From Planctomycetota bacterium (GTDB lineage Bacteria > Planctomycetota > GCA-002687715): 34,267 nt of DNA. The notes beneath the pieces are model-generated. The model was not told the DNA's origin. It did not search any database and worked only from the letters and a program-made list of their open reading frames with translations. This document shows positions 16,522-24,194 of the stretch, in pieces. How positions within the stretch are numbered: the stretch's first letter is position 1; each line of letters opens with the position of its first letter. The position numbers and the translations under genes are program-made. Location: positions 1 to 34,267 of the forward strand of contig NZBC01000284.1 of the NCBI GenBank assembly GCA_002687715.1. Reading direction: 5' to 3'.

Positions 16522-16563
16522 CAAGCTGCAACCTGCTCGCTACGAGGGGGTTGCGGCTTGTTG
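16522..16563 (+). terminator. Probable terminator after ssb
   Basis: A 12-bp stem with one G-U pair (CAAGCTGCAACC at 16522-16533 with GGTTGCGGCTTG at 16549-16560) encloses a smaller CTCG-CTA-CGAG hairpin and is followed by TTGTAATCC. The U-tract is weak, but the stem is strong and lies 22 bases after the ssb stop. Confidence 0.6.
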
Positions 16564-16664
16564 TAATCCAAACCCCCACCTGACCGGCTCTCCGGCAGCA
16601 GGCCCGAACCATCCAACTGGCAGATTCTTTCATGGGGTCGTCCGTCGGATTGCGGACTTCCGCG

Positions 16665-16694
16665 TTGCCGGGTTCGCGAAACCGGCCTTAGAAT
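16665..16694 (+). promoter_or_regulatory. Promoter of the carboxypeptidase-regulatory-like repeat protein
   Basis: TTGCCG (16665-16670) and TAGAAT (16689-16694) have an 18-base spacer, giving a start site near 16701 and a leader of about 80 bases. The -10 overlaps an in-frame ATG at 16693, which argues that the coding start is the later ATG at 16780. Confidence 0.65.
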
Positions 16695-16779
16695 GGCGCC
16701 GTTACTGGCAGCGGCCAATCATGCTGATGGTCGCTTGCAGCAACGATTTGCGCTTCCTAGTGGGAGATTGGAAAGAGCG

Positions 16780-18516
16780 ATGCGTCTCGGACGCGAGAGC
16801 TTCATTCTCATCGCCGTTCCCGTGCTTCTGCTCGCTGGGGCCTGGTACCTCCTGATTCCGGCGCGCGAGCACGACAGGGGGGCGGTGCGCCCACCGGTCG
16901 CTCGTCATGTGGCCGACTTCTCCGACGTGTCCTTGGGCGGCGACCCGCCACGGCCTCGGGACGACCGAGGAACGGATGATGTCGGAAACCCGAATCCGCT
17001 TCGCGCGGTTGCCGACCCCGCCGCCCGGCATGACGGCGCGGTGGGGCCGCCGAAGCCGGGTGAGCCGGTGAAGGGATACGTGCCTTCCCGCTCGCCGGGA
17101 TCGTCGAGGCCGGGGTCGCGCGACCAAGAGCGGACACCGGGGGAGTCGCGTCCGCGTCGGAGCCCGTTCCGTGGCCGTCTCGTGGATTCGAACGGCCGTC
17201 CGATCGACGATGGTGTCATCGTGGTCAGTGAGCGCAGCAACAACTTTGACCTGCGCGGTCGCTCGGCTCACGAGGAGGCGTTGCCGTTCAACATTCCGAT
17301 CCTTGCCGACGGATCGTTCGAGATCCCGCGTCGGTCCGGGTACGTCTACACGATCCAGGTGGCTGCCCCCGGTTACGCGTCGACCTCCTCCAATCTCTAC
17401 ACCGCGTCATCGACGCTGGTGACGCTGCTGCGCCCCGCAACGATTGAAGGCACTGTCACCGATCGCGTGACCGATCTCCCGGTTACGGATGCAAAGGTCA
17501 CTCTGCATACCGTGGCGGGTTCCGTGGCGCGTTACACCGATGCCCAGGGCGGCTATGAGTTCCACGGCGTCACTCCCGGCTCGGCGTGGCTCGAGATCGT
17601 GCATCCCAACTTCGCCATCCAGTACCGTCAGTTCACTGACCAGGAACTCGTCGCGAACGCCGAGCTCTTCGCGAACTTCCAGCTCGTCGGGGGGTTGCGA
17701 CTCGAAGGTCAAGTCGTCCTCGAGAACACGATGCAGGCTCCAGCGGAGCTGGTCTCCGTTCGCGTGTTCGACCGCTTCCGGCTGCTCTACATCGCCGAGG
17801 TGTTCACCACCGAGAGCGGCACCTTCGCGGTCAACGCTTTGAACCCGAACACGGCCTACCGCATCCGCGTGATTTCCCAGTCCTACGGCGAGTCGGTGCT
17901 CGAGATGTCGACTCCCGCGCAGGGCGATCCCCAGCCGGTGGTGATCGAACTCGCCAACCCGTGGACGCTCGCTGGGCGGGTCACCGATTCGACCGGTGTT
18001 CCGCTTCACGGCGTTCACGTCACGGTCACGGGCGTCGGCGGTGACAACGAGACCTCGCCCAACGCGGTCCTGACCAATGAGCTCGGCGAGTTCACGGCGT
18101 CCGGGCTCGGCTCGGCGGAGTACTCCATTCGAACCTTCCACGAGGACTACGTGGTGGAGAACGTGACCGGAATCACGCGTGCCACCAACGCGGGGGAGAC
18201 GCTGCAGATCAGCCTCCAACGCGGGAGCCTCATCGTCGGAACCGTCGCCAACCCGTCCGGCACGGGCATCGCGGGGGCGGCCATTCGAGTCGAGGTCCGA
18301 GACCCGGGGACCGAGCAGCTGGTCACCACACCGTTCTTTGCCTTCTCCGCGGAGAGTGGCGAGTTCTGCATCACGCAGGTGCCGGTGGGATCCGTCTCGC
18401 TGAAGTTCATCGCCAACGGTTACCACACCAAGCTGGATCGCTTCTTGCTTCCCACGGAGGGGGCGACGGTCGAACGGTCGATCCGCCTGGAGCCAAAGAG
18501 CTCCTCCGAGCGTTGA
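16780..18516 (+). CDS. Membrane-anchored protein with five carboxypeptidase-regulatory-like (beta-sandwich) repeats
   Basis: The 578-residue protein starts MRLGRESFILIAVPVLLLAGAW, a single N-terminal membrane anchor or signal. A 100-residue Pro/Arg/Gly-rich disordered region follows. Five repeats of about 85-95 residues then begin near residues 127, 217, 305, 395 and 482. Each has the CarboxypepD_reg pattern 'G.V.d..g.pv..a.V...........t...G.f...gl..g.y.i.v...gy'. No protease or other catalytic domain is present. A probable surface or periplasmic structural/adhesive role is inferred. The start follows GGAAAGAG, and a good promoter lies upstream. The secreted-protein gene 48 bases downstream may be co-transcribed. 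Confidence 0.82.
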   Translation: MRLGRESFILIAVPVLLLAGAWYLLIPAREHDRGAVRPPVARHVADFSDVSLGGDPPRPRDDRGTDDVGNPNPLRAVADPAARHDGAVGPPKPGEPVKGYVPSRSPGSSRPGSRDQERTPGESRPRRSPFRGRLVDSNGRPIDDGVIVVSERSNNFDLRGRSAHEEALPFNIPILADGSFEIPRRSGYVYTIQVAAPGYASTSSNLYTASSTLVTLLRPATIEGTVTDRVTDLPVTDAKVTLHTVAGSVARYTDAQGGYEFHGVTPGSAWLEIVHPNFAIQYRQFTDQELVANAELFANFQLVGGLRLEGQVVLENTMQAPAELVSVRVFDRFRLLYIAEVFTTESGTFAVNALNPNTAYRIRVISQSYGESVLEMSTPAQGDPQPVVIELANPWTLAGRVTDSTGVPLHGVHVTVTGVGGDNETSPNAVLTNELGEFTASGLGSAEYSIRTFHEDYVVENVTGITRATNAGETLQISLQRGSLIVGTVANPSGTGIAGAAIRVEVRDPGTEQLVTTPFFAFSAESGEFCITQVPVGSVSLKFIANGYHTKLDRFLLPTEGATVERSIRLEPKSSSER

Positions 18517-18564
18517 TCGGTGTTTCCGCGTGTTCCGCGCGGGCTGCCACGGGAGACGAGGATC

Positions 18565-19404
18565 ATGAGGCACCTGTGCGTCTTCGCACTGCTGTCAGGC
18601 GTGTTTTGCTGCGGGCAACCCGCCGGGACCAAGGGAGACGACGTCAAGTCGTGGCTGCGTTTCCTCGACACCCGCATCTACACCCCGCCTGACCTGAAAG
18701 CCCTCGCGTTCACGTTCCGTCCGCAGGTCGGCGACGCAGCCGGCGCGGTCGTCAGACCTGCGAAGTACCTCGTGTCCTATCGCTGGCGCCGCGGCGTCGG
18801 TGACCGGGTCGATCTGCTCGGCCATGGAAGCAAGGTCCTGGAGCGCGTGCCCGGATACACGGCCGCGCAACACACCGATCTGCTGGATTCGTACCAGCTC
18901 ATCGGCCGAAACTTCGCCGCGATCGTCAAGGGAATGTCGTTGTCCCGGCAGTACGCCGACTGGCGCGGTCGGGTGGTCAAGAAGACCGTCAACAACGGGG
19001 AGGAAGTCTCGCTCATCCTCGAGCCGAAGAACCCCGTCCGGGTCACGCACGTCACCATGTACCTGAACCGCAAGGGCATTCCCTGGAAGACGGACAAGGT
19101 CTACAAGAGCGGCGATCGCTTCACCCAGCACCACGAGTACGACAAGCGGGATGAGGGCTACCTGATCACCAAGCTCCAGCGCATCCACACCCCGGCCCAT
19201 CCGCGCGACATTGCCTTCGATTCTGCGTTCATCCTGACCTGGCACCGCGTGGGGGGCATTCTCCTTCCCGCGGCCATCGAGAAGGTCGGCAAGCGGTTGC
19301 CGCCCTCGGCCAAGGGCAAGACGGTGCTCAGCGAGATGCAGGTGAACGACGACGTCCTGAAGTTCGAAGCGCGCAAGATCGTGCCGAAGAAGAAGAAGAA
19401 GTAG
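18565..19404 (+). CDS. Secreted protein of unknown function
   Basis: The 279-residue protein from ATG 18565 (GGGAG/GAGG upstream) begins with a signal peptide, MRHLCVFALLSGVFCC. The two cysteines do not form a good lipobox, because Phe sits at -1, so lipid attachment is doubtful. The mature part is rich in beta-type sequence with Tyr/Arg/Lys (YRWRRGVGDRVDLLG, VTMYLNRKGIPWKTDKVY) and ends in five lysines. The shape recalls outer-membrane lipoprotein-carrier-like secreted proteins, but I cannot assign a family. It runs in the same direction as, and close to, the repeat protein and converges on the helicase gene with 14 bases between stops. Confidence 0.75.
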   Translation: MRHLCVFALLSGVFCCGQPAGTKGDDVKSWLRFLDTRIYTPPDLKALAFTFRPQVGDAAGAVVRPAKYLVSYRWRRGVGDRVDLLGHGSKVLERVPGYTAAQHTDLLDSYQLIGRNFAAIVKGMSLSRQYADWRGRVVKKTVNNGEEVSLILEPKNPVRVTHVTMYLNRKGIPWKTDKVYKSGDRFTQHHEYDKRDEGYLITKLQRIHTPAHPRDIAFDSAFILTWHRVGGILLPAAIEKVGKRLPPSAKGKTVLSEMQVNDDVLKFEARKIVPKKKKK

Positions 19405-19412
19405 CTTCGGAA

Positions 19413-19429
19413 CCCTGGTCAGCCCAGGG
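19413..19429. terminator. Short hairpin between convergent genes
   Basis: CCCTGG-TCAGC-CCAGGG forms a 6-bp stem overlapping the helicase stop codon, between two gene ends. No T-run follows on either strand, so it is at best a weak bidirectional terminator. Confidence 0.3.
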
Positions 19430-21332
19430 AGAGCTGGCGCTCGGCGTCGATCTCGTCTCGGTTGACCAGCTCGTTTGCCTTGCGCAGCCGGTCGTTGAGT
19501 TCCGTGTCCTCCTTTGCGGACCAGGCGAACTGGCGGAGGATCTGGACGGTCATCCGCAGCGAGCGGACGAGGTCGCCCTGCTGCGAGGACGTGAAGTTCC
19601 GAAGGTCGTCGAAATCCGCACCCCGGGCCCAGGCGCTGACCGCGGCGGACAGGCCGAAGTCGGGTTGCTTGATCTGATCTTCGATCCCAGCGCGCTGCTC
19701 GTGGCGACGGAACTCGTTGATGCGCTTCCGGGCGCGGTTGCGGAATGGACCCAGGCCGCCGGCATCCATACGTTGGTGGAAATCGCCCCGGCGCGCCTCG
19801 AAGACGATGGCCGCGATCATGATCGCGCACTCCTCGGGCTCGAGCGTTTCGAAACAGCCGGCCCAGAACAGCTCGGTGACCTGAATCTCGTAGCCCTGGA
19901 TACGCGCGGCGAGCCGGCCCTTGCCGGTCAGCTCGCCGTCTTTGATGTAGCCCGCGCGGTCGAGGACCTGCAGGCGAGCCTCGAGGAGCGCGCGGTCCTT
20001 CTTGGAGCTACCGCCGCGTTGCCAGGTGGCGAACGAGCGGTCTACCGCACTCATGATCTCCTTCGGTCCCAGTGAGGCGTAGAGGTTCAGCACCGCGGAA
20101 TAGGAGAGGTTGAAGCGGCTCACCAGCGGTTCGACCTTGCCGAAGATGACGCGCTTCACGTCCTTCTGGGAGTCGTACTCAGCGTTGACGACGGAGAACA
20201 CGTTGCCCTCGTCGTCCATGCCCTGACGACCCGCGCGGCCTGCCATCTGGTAGTAGCCCAGCGTCCTCAGATACGAGAACCCGACGCCGTCGAACTTCCG
20301 CAACGAGGAGAAGACGACGGACCGGGCAGGCATGTTGACGCCGACGGCGAACGTCTCGGTCGTGAAGAGGAGCTTCACGAGTCCGGTGGTGAAGAGCCGC
20401 TCCACGATCTCCTTGTAGACCGGGAGCATGCCGGCATGGTGATACAGCATGCCGCGGGACGCGAGCTTGCGGAGCTCGAACGCACCAGTCTCCTCCACCT
20501 CGTACCGGTCGCAGAGATCGTCGTAGAGTCGCAGGATCTCCTTCTGCTCCTTCTTGTCGAGCAGGTGTTGTCGTTGCGACGCTCTGGCCCGGGCCTCGCA
20601 CTCCTTGCGCGAAAAGCAGAAGTAGAGGCAGGAGAGGAGGTTCTCCTTCGCCAGGTGATCGATGAGGTCGGGCGGCCGACGTCCGCGACCCCGCTTGGGC
20701 CGCCGCGCGTCGGCGAGGGCTTTGTCCATCTGGGAGACGCGTGCGACTCCGGCGCCGGGTACCCACAACCAGTGGCGGAGTGGGACGGGGCGGAAATCGG
20801 TCTCGACGAGGTCAACGGGTTCGCCCCGGACGCTCTCCACCCAGCCCCGGAATTGCTCCAGATTGGAGATCGTCGCCGACAGCCCGAGGAAGTTGATGCC
20901 CTTGGGAGCGAAGATGATGCTCTCCTCCCAGACCGTCCCGCGGTCCACGTCGCTGATGTAGTGGACCTCGTCCATGATGACGTAGTGGATGTTCCGCAGA
21001 CGATCGGGCGCCTCGTGGATCGTGTTGCGCAGGATCTCCGTGGTCATCAGGAGGATCGGGGCGTTCGGATGGAGGGTGACGTCCCCCGTCATGATCCCGA
21101 TCTTGTCCCCGTAGCGACCGTGGAAGTCGCGGTACTTCTGATTGGTCAGCGCTTTGACCGGGGAGGTGTAGACGATGCGCTGACCCAACTCGAGCCCGCG
21201 GTCGATCGCGTACTCGGCGATGACGGTCTTGCCGGCCCCGGTGGGAGCCGAAACGAGGACCGAGCGACCGCTCTCGACAGAACGGATCGCCTGTTCCTGA
21301 AACGGATAAAGGTCGAAGCCCTGGTAGCGCAA
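19419..21332 (-). CDS. Ski2-like superfamily 2 DEVH-box RNA helicase
   Basis: The 637-residue protein, counted from TTG 21332, has these motifs in order: APTGAGKT (29-36), SPVKALTNQK, TTEILRN, DEVH (121-124), SAT (152-154), the C-terminal RecA motifs TTETFAVGVNMPA, and YYQMAGRAGRQG (motif VI, about 360-371). The C-terminal third is helical and resembles the DSHCT-type module of Ski2/Mtr4 and actinobacterial HelY. In eukaryotes these enzymes feed RNA to the exosome; the bacterial role is less clear. I prefer TTG 21332, with TAGGG eight bases upstream and the protein opening MRYQGFDLYPFQEQAI. Another TTG at 21374 adds 14 residues. Confidence 0.88.
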   Translation of the reverse strand: MRYQGFDLYPFQEQAIRSVESGRSVLVSAPTGAGKTVIAEYAIDRGLELGQRIVYTSPVKALTNQKYRDFHGRYGDKIGIMTGDVTLHPNAPILLMTTEILRNTIHEAPDRLRNIHYVIMDEVHYISDVDRGTVWEESIIFAPKGINFLGLSATISNLEQFRGWVESVRGEPVDLVETDFRPVPLRHWLWVPGAGVARVSQMDKALADARRPKRGRGRRPPDLIDHLAKENLLSCLYFCFSRKECEARARASQRQHLLDKKEQKEILRLYDDLCDRYEVEETGAFELRKLASRGMLYHHAGMLPVYKEIVERLFTTGLVKLLFTTETFAVGVNMPARSVVFSSLRKFDGVGFSYLRTLGYYQMAGRAGRQGMDDEGNVFSVVNAEYDSQKDVKRVIFGKVEPLVSRFNLSYSAVLNLYASLGPKEIMSAVDRSFATWQRGGSSKKDRALLEARLQVLDRAGYIKDGELTGKGRLAARIQGYEIQVTELFWAGCFETLEPEECAIMIAAIVFEARRGDFHQRMDAGGLGPFRNRARKRINEFRRHEQRAGIEDQIKQPDFGLSAAVSAWARGADFDDLRNFTSSQQGDLVRSLRMTVQILRQFAWSAKEDTELNDRLRKANELVNRDEIDAERQLSLG

Positions 21333-21494
21333 CGGCGAAACCCTACCAGTCAGGTTCTCCGGGACAAGTCGCAACCGCTTGTCCAGCCAGGGTTTGGCCG
21401 TTAATCTCGATGCCTGCGGAAAGCGCTTTCACGGCTTCCGAACCCCGGAGGCAGCGCAGCCGTTCAAGGTCCGTGCGAACACGTCGAGGGCAGC

Positions 21495-22247
21495 ATGGCC
21501 GGTCATTCCAAATGGGCCAACATCCAGCACCGCAAGGGTGCCCAGGACAAGCGGCGCGCCAAGATCTTCTCCAAGTGTTCGAAGGTGATCATGACTGCGG
21601 TCAAGCTGGCCGGCCCCGACCCGGACATGAACCTCGGCCTGCGCTATGCGATCGACAAGGCGCGCCAGGCCAACATGCCCCGCGACAACATCGCGCGCGC
21701 CATCAAGGCGGCGCAGGGCGCGGAAGGCGGGGACAGCTACGAAGAGGTGATGTACGAGGGCTACGGAGCCGGCGGCGTCGCCTACATGGTCGCGGCGCTG
21801 ACGGACAACCGGAACCGCACCGCACCCGAACTGCGCAAGATCTTCGAGCGCGGGGGCGGCAAGCTGGGAACGTCCGGCTCGGTCATGCACCAGTTCGAGC
21901 GCAAGGCGCTCTTCATCGTCGCCAAGGAAGCGATGGACGAAGACGCGATCATGGAGCTCGCTCTGGACAGTGGTGCGGACGACGTGGTTGGGCAGGACGA
22001 CACCTGGGAGATCACGGGTGCGCCCGAGACGTTCTCCAGCATTCGCGACGGGCTGGCGAAGGCCGAGATCGAGCCCCGCGCATCCTCGGTGGCCATGCTG
22101 CCGCTGGTCACCGTGGAGATCGCGGACGAAGCCGCCGCGACCCGGGTTCTCAAGCTGATGGACGCGCTCGACGACCACGAGGACGTCGACACGGTGTACG
22201 CCAACTTCGACATCCCCGACGCCATCCTGGAGAAGGTCGCGCCCTGA
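21495..22247 (+). CDS. yebC: YebC/PmpR-family (TACO1-like) protein
   Basis: The 250-residue protein has normal length and the family signature MAGHSKWANIQHRKGAQDKRRAKIFSK, followed by NMPRDNIARAIKAAQG, YEGYGAGGVAYMV, ALTDNRNRT and GSVMHQFERKALF. The family is described both as transcriptional regulators and as translation factors that relieve ribosome stalling, as for the mitochondrial relative TACO1. An AGGG lies just before the ATG. It is divergent from the helicase gene, with about 160 bases between starts, and is followed 70 bases later by the MoxR gene. Confidence 0.94.
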   Translation: MAGHSKWANIQHRKGAQDKRRAKIFSKCSKVIMTAVKLAGPDPDMNLGLRYAIDKARQANMPRDNIARAIKAAQGAEGGDSYEEVMYEGYGAGGVAYMVAALTDNRNRTAPELRKIFERGGGKLGTSGSVMHQFERKALFIVAKEAMDEDAIMELALDSGADDVVGQDDTWEITGAPETFSSIRDGLAKAEIEPRASSVAMLPLVTVEIADEAAATRVLKLMDALDDHEDVDTVYANFDIPDAILEKVAP

Positions 22248-22317
22248 CGTTCGCGCACGTGCGCGTTCTCGGCGGCCGCGGCCGCGCATGAAGAGTGCGG
22301 GCTGACGAGGACCCTTG

Positions 22318-23253
22318 ATGAACCGCGACACAGCGTACGAGAGGATCGAGGCCCTTCACGCGAACATCCGTCAGGTCTTCGTGGGGCACGGGCGCGTGGT
22401 CGATCACCTGCTGGTTGGCTTGCTGGCCGGCGGCCACGTCCTCATCCAGGACGTCCCGGGCGTCGGCAAGACGACGCTGGCACGGGCGCTCGCCAAGAGC
22501 ATCGATTGCGACTTCAAGCGGGTGCAGTTCACCCCGGACCTCCTCCCGTCGGACGTGATCGGGGTCTCGATCTACGACCAGGAGAAGCGCGAGTTCCGCT
22601 TCATCCCCGGCCCGATCTTCGCCAACGTCGTCCTCGCGGACGAGATCAACCGCACCCCGCCCCGTACCCAGAGTGCCCTGCTCGAGTGCATGAGCGAGGG
22701 GCAGGTCTCCGTCGATGGCGAGACCCGGGTCCTGCAGGTGCCTTTCATGGTCCTCGCGACCATGAACCCGGTGGAGTATCACGGCACCTACGAGCTTCCC
22801 GAGAGTCAGATGGACCGGTTCCTGCTCCGACTGGAGATCGGCTATCCCGACGCCGAGGGGGAGCGCCGCATCTTCCGCGACCAGCGCAACGCCCACCCCC
22901 TCGACGAGCTGTCGGCCACGGTGAGCGGCGCCGACGTCGTCGCGTTCCAGTCCCTCACCCGCGAGACGAAGGTCGACCCGTCGCTCGAGGAATACGTGAT
23001 CGCACTGGTGGCCGCCACCCGCGAACACCCGGAGATCCTCCTCGGCGCCAGCCCCCGAGCCACCCTCGCCCTGTTCCGGGCGGCCCAGGCCCGGGCTCTT
23101 CTCGACCGCCGCGACTACGTCATCCCCGACGACATCAAGGAGATGGCCATCCCGGTGCTCGCTCACCGACTCGGGAGCCGTGCTGCGACGGGTGTGGAGT
23201 CGACGGGCGGCGTTCTGCGGGAGTTGTTGGCGCAGACGCCGGTGCCGGCGTGA
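22318..23253 (+). CDS. MoxR-family AAA+ ATPase
   Basis: The 311-residue protein has DVPGVGKTTLARALA (Walker A, 45-52 and on), the MoxR-typical QFTPDLLPSDVIG (70-82), VVLADEINRTPPRTQSALLECM (Walker B, 104-109), a MNPVEYHGTYELPESQMDRF sensor segment, and an AAA lid with GASPRATLALFRAAQARA. MoxR ATPases are thought to act as chaperones for metal insertion or complex assembly, usually with DUF58 and VWA partners encoded next to them. No such partners follow here: the next DNA is repeats and then an opposite-strand gene. I use ATG 22318 with GAGG seven bases upstream; a TTG one codon earlier is less likely. Confidence 0.93.
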   Translation: MNRDTAYERIEALHANIRQVFVGHGRVVDHLLVGLLAGGHVLIQDVPGVGKTTLARALAKSIDCDFKRVQFTPDLLPSDVIGVSIYDQEKREFRFIPGPIFANVVLADEINRTPPRTQSALLECMSEGQVSVDGETRVLQVPFMVLATMNPVEYHGTYELPESQMDRFLLRLEIGYPDAEGERRIFRDQRNAHPLDELSATVSGADVVAFQSLTRETKVDPSLEEYVIALVAATREHPEILLGASPRATLALFRAAQARALLDRRDYVIPDDIKEMAIPVLAHRLGSRAATGVESTGGVLRELLAQTPVPA

Positions 23254-23271
23254 GGGAGCGCGGACCTCCAG
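23254..23271 (+). repeat. Dispersed repeat copy 2 (GGGAGCGCGGACCTCCAG)
   Basis: Identical in all 18 bases to 464-481, starting immediately after the MoxR stop codon. The shared GTGAAG-x-AATC tail lies at the same distance as in copy 1. Confidence 0.8.
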
Positions 23272-23296
23272 GGCGTGTGAAGCAATCTGCTCTGCC

Positions 23297-23320
23297 GGGA
23301 GCGCGGACCTCCAGGTCCGG
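23297..23320 (+). repeat. Dispersed repeat copy 3 with complete hairpin
   Basis: The same 18-base core (23297-23314) continues into GTCCGG, so CGGACCT (23304-23310) can pair with AGGTCCG (23313-23319). Together with copy 2 it makes a tandem pair, 43 bases start to start, in the MoxR 3' region. The hairpin lacks a T-run. Confidence 0.8.
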
Positions 23321-23421
23321 CCTTGGTAGTTCGCCTATCGCCTCGATACAGACACTCGCCCTCCAGCCGCTGACCGCAAGGGCGAGCGGTCCCGCCCAGC
23401 CGCCTCACCGCAAACCCGCGG

Positions 23422-24066
23422 CTACTTCTTGGCCTCCAGCTCGTCGAGGAACTTGCGGAAGTCCGGCCCGAAGTCGATGCCCTCGACACCGTTGATCCGC
23501 CAGCCGGATTCGAAGTCGAAGACGTACACGTCGTCGCCGGTGTACTTCCCGTTCTCTTCAAGGGACTTTTGGATGGCGAGCTCGACGGCGAGCTTGTCGC
23601 CGTGTCGGCGCATCGGGTTGACCCCGTACGGCATGAGATACAGATCGGAGTGGCCATCCCTGAACCGGACGAAGATCCGGGTCTCGAGGATCAGGTTCAG
23701 GACCGCGCGCTTCTTCGGGCTCTCGGCCGCGACCTTGGCGCGCCAGGGCTCCCGAGCGTCGAAGACCGGGTCGTCGAACTCGATATTCTCGAGGTCGCCG
23801 ATCCGGTCCTGGACCCACGCGATGACCTCTTCCAAGTAGTCCTCGATGCCGCTGAGGGGGATTCCGGACCTGTCGATCATCGACTGCGAGAAGCACAGAT
23901 AGATGTGCCGGGCGCTCTTCCGCTCGACGGCTCTCGAGATGTACTCGAGGCACCGGAGCGGTCCGGAGTGGTCCGCGTTGGTGTACCGGCGCATCTCCGG
24001 CTCGGGTGGGCAGGCACAACCGGACACCAGAAAGAGAGCGCAGGCGAGCAAGAGGGGGAGCCGCAT
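23422..24066 (-). CDS. Lipoprotein of unknown function
   Basis: The 214-residue protein has a clear lipoprotein signal, MRLPLLLACALFLVSGCAC, with lipobox LVSG-C (Cys18). The mature part is mixed alpha/beta with many acidic and aromatic residues. It contains the segment DDVYVFDFESGWRINGVEGIDFGPDFRKFLDELEAKK, and the WRI-type ending resembles NTF2-like/DUF4878-type exported proteins, but I cannot name the family. GGAGG lies six bases ahead of the ATG. It is divergent from pilB. Confidence 0.75.
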   Translation of the reverse strand: MRLPLLLACALFLVSGCACPPEPEMRRYTNADHSGPLRCLEYISRAVERKSARHIYLCFSQSMIDRSGIPLSGIEDYLEEVIAWVQDRIGDLENIEFDDPVFDAREPWRAKVAAESPKKRAVLNLILETRIFVRFRDGHSDLYLMPYGVNPMRRHGDKLAVELAIQKSLEENGKYTGDDVYVFDFESGWRINGVEGIDFGPDFRKFLDELEAKK

Positions 24067-24180
24067 CGATGGCCTCCGGCAGCGGGCCTGGGAGGTTACC
24101 GGCGCCCACCTTCACCGTCCAATCCAACGCCTGTCGCTCCCAAGTCGCCATGTCGCCTTTTCCTGCCGCCTCCGGATCGC

Positions 24181-24186
24181 GATAAT
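24181..24186 (+). promoter_or_regulatory. Possible -10 element of pilB (leaderless?)
   Basis: GATAAT matches the -10 consensus at five of six bases, but only 8 bases separate it from the pilB ATG at 24195. No Shine-Dalgarno sequence is visible, and the -35 region (TTTTCC) is weak. If used, the transcript would begin at or next to the start codon. Confidence 0.35.
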
Positions 24187-24194
24187 GACGCGCC

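Noticed and set aside
23254..23320. Possible CRISPR array
   Set aside because: Only two local copies, with spacing of 25 bases that shares sequence with copy 1 at 464; no regular spacers and no cas genes.
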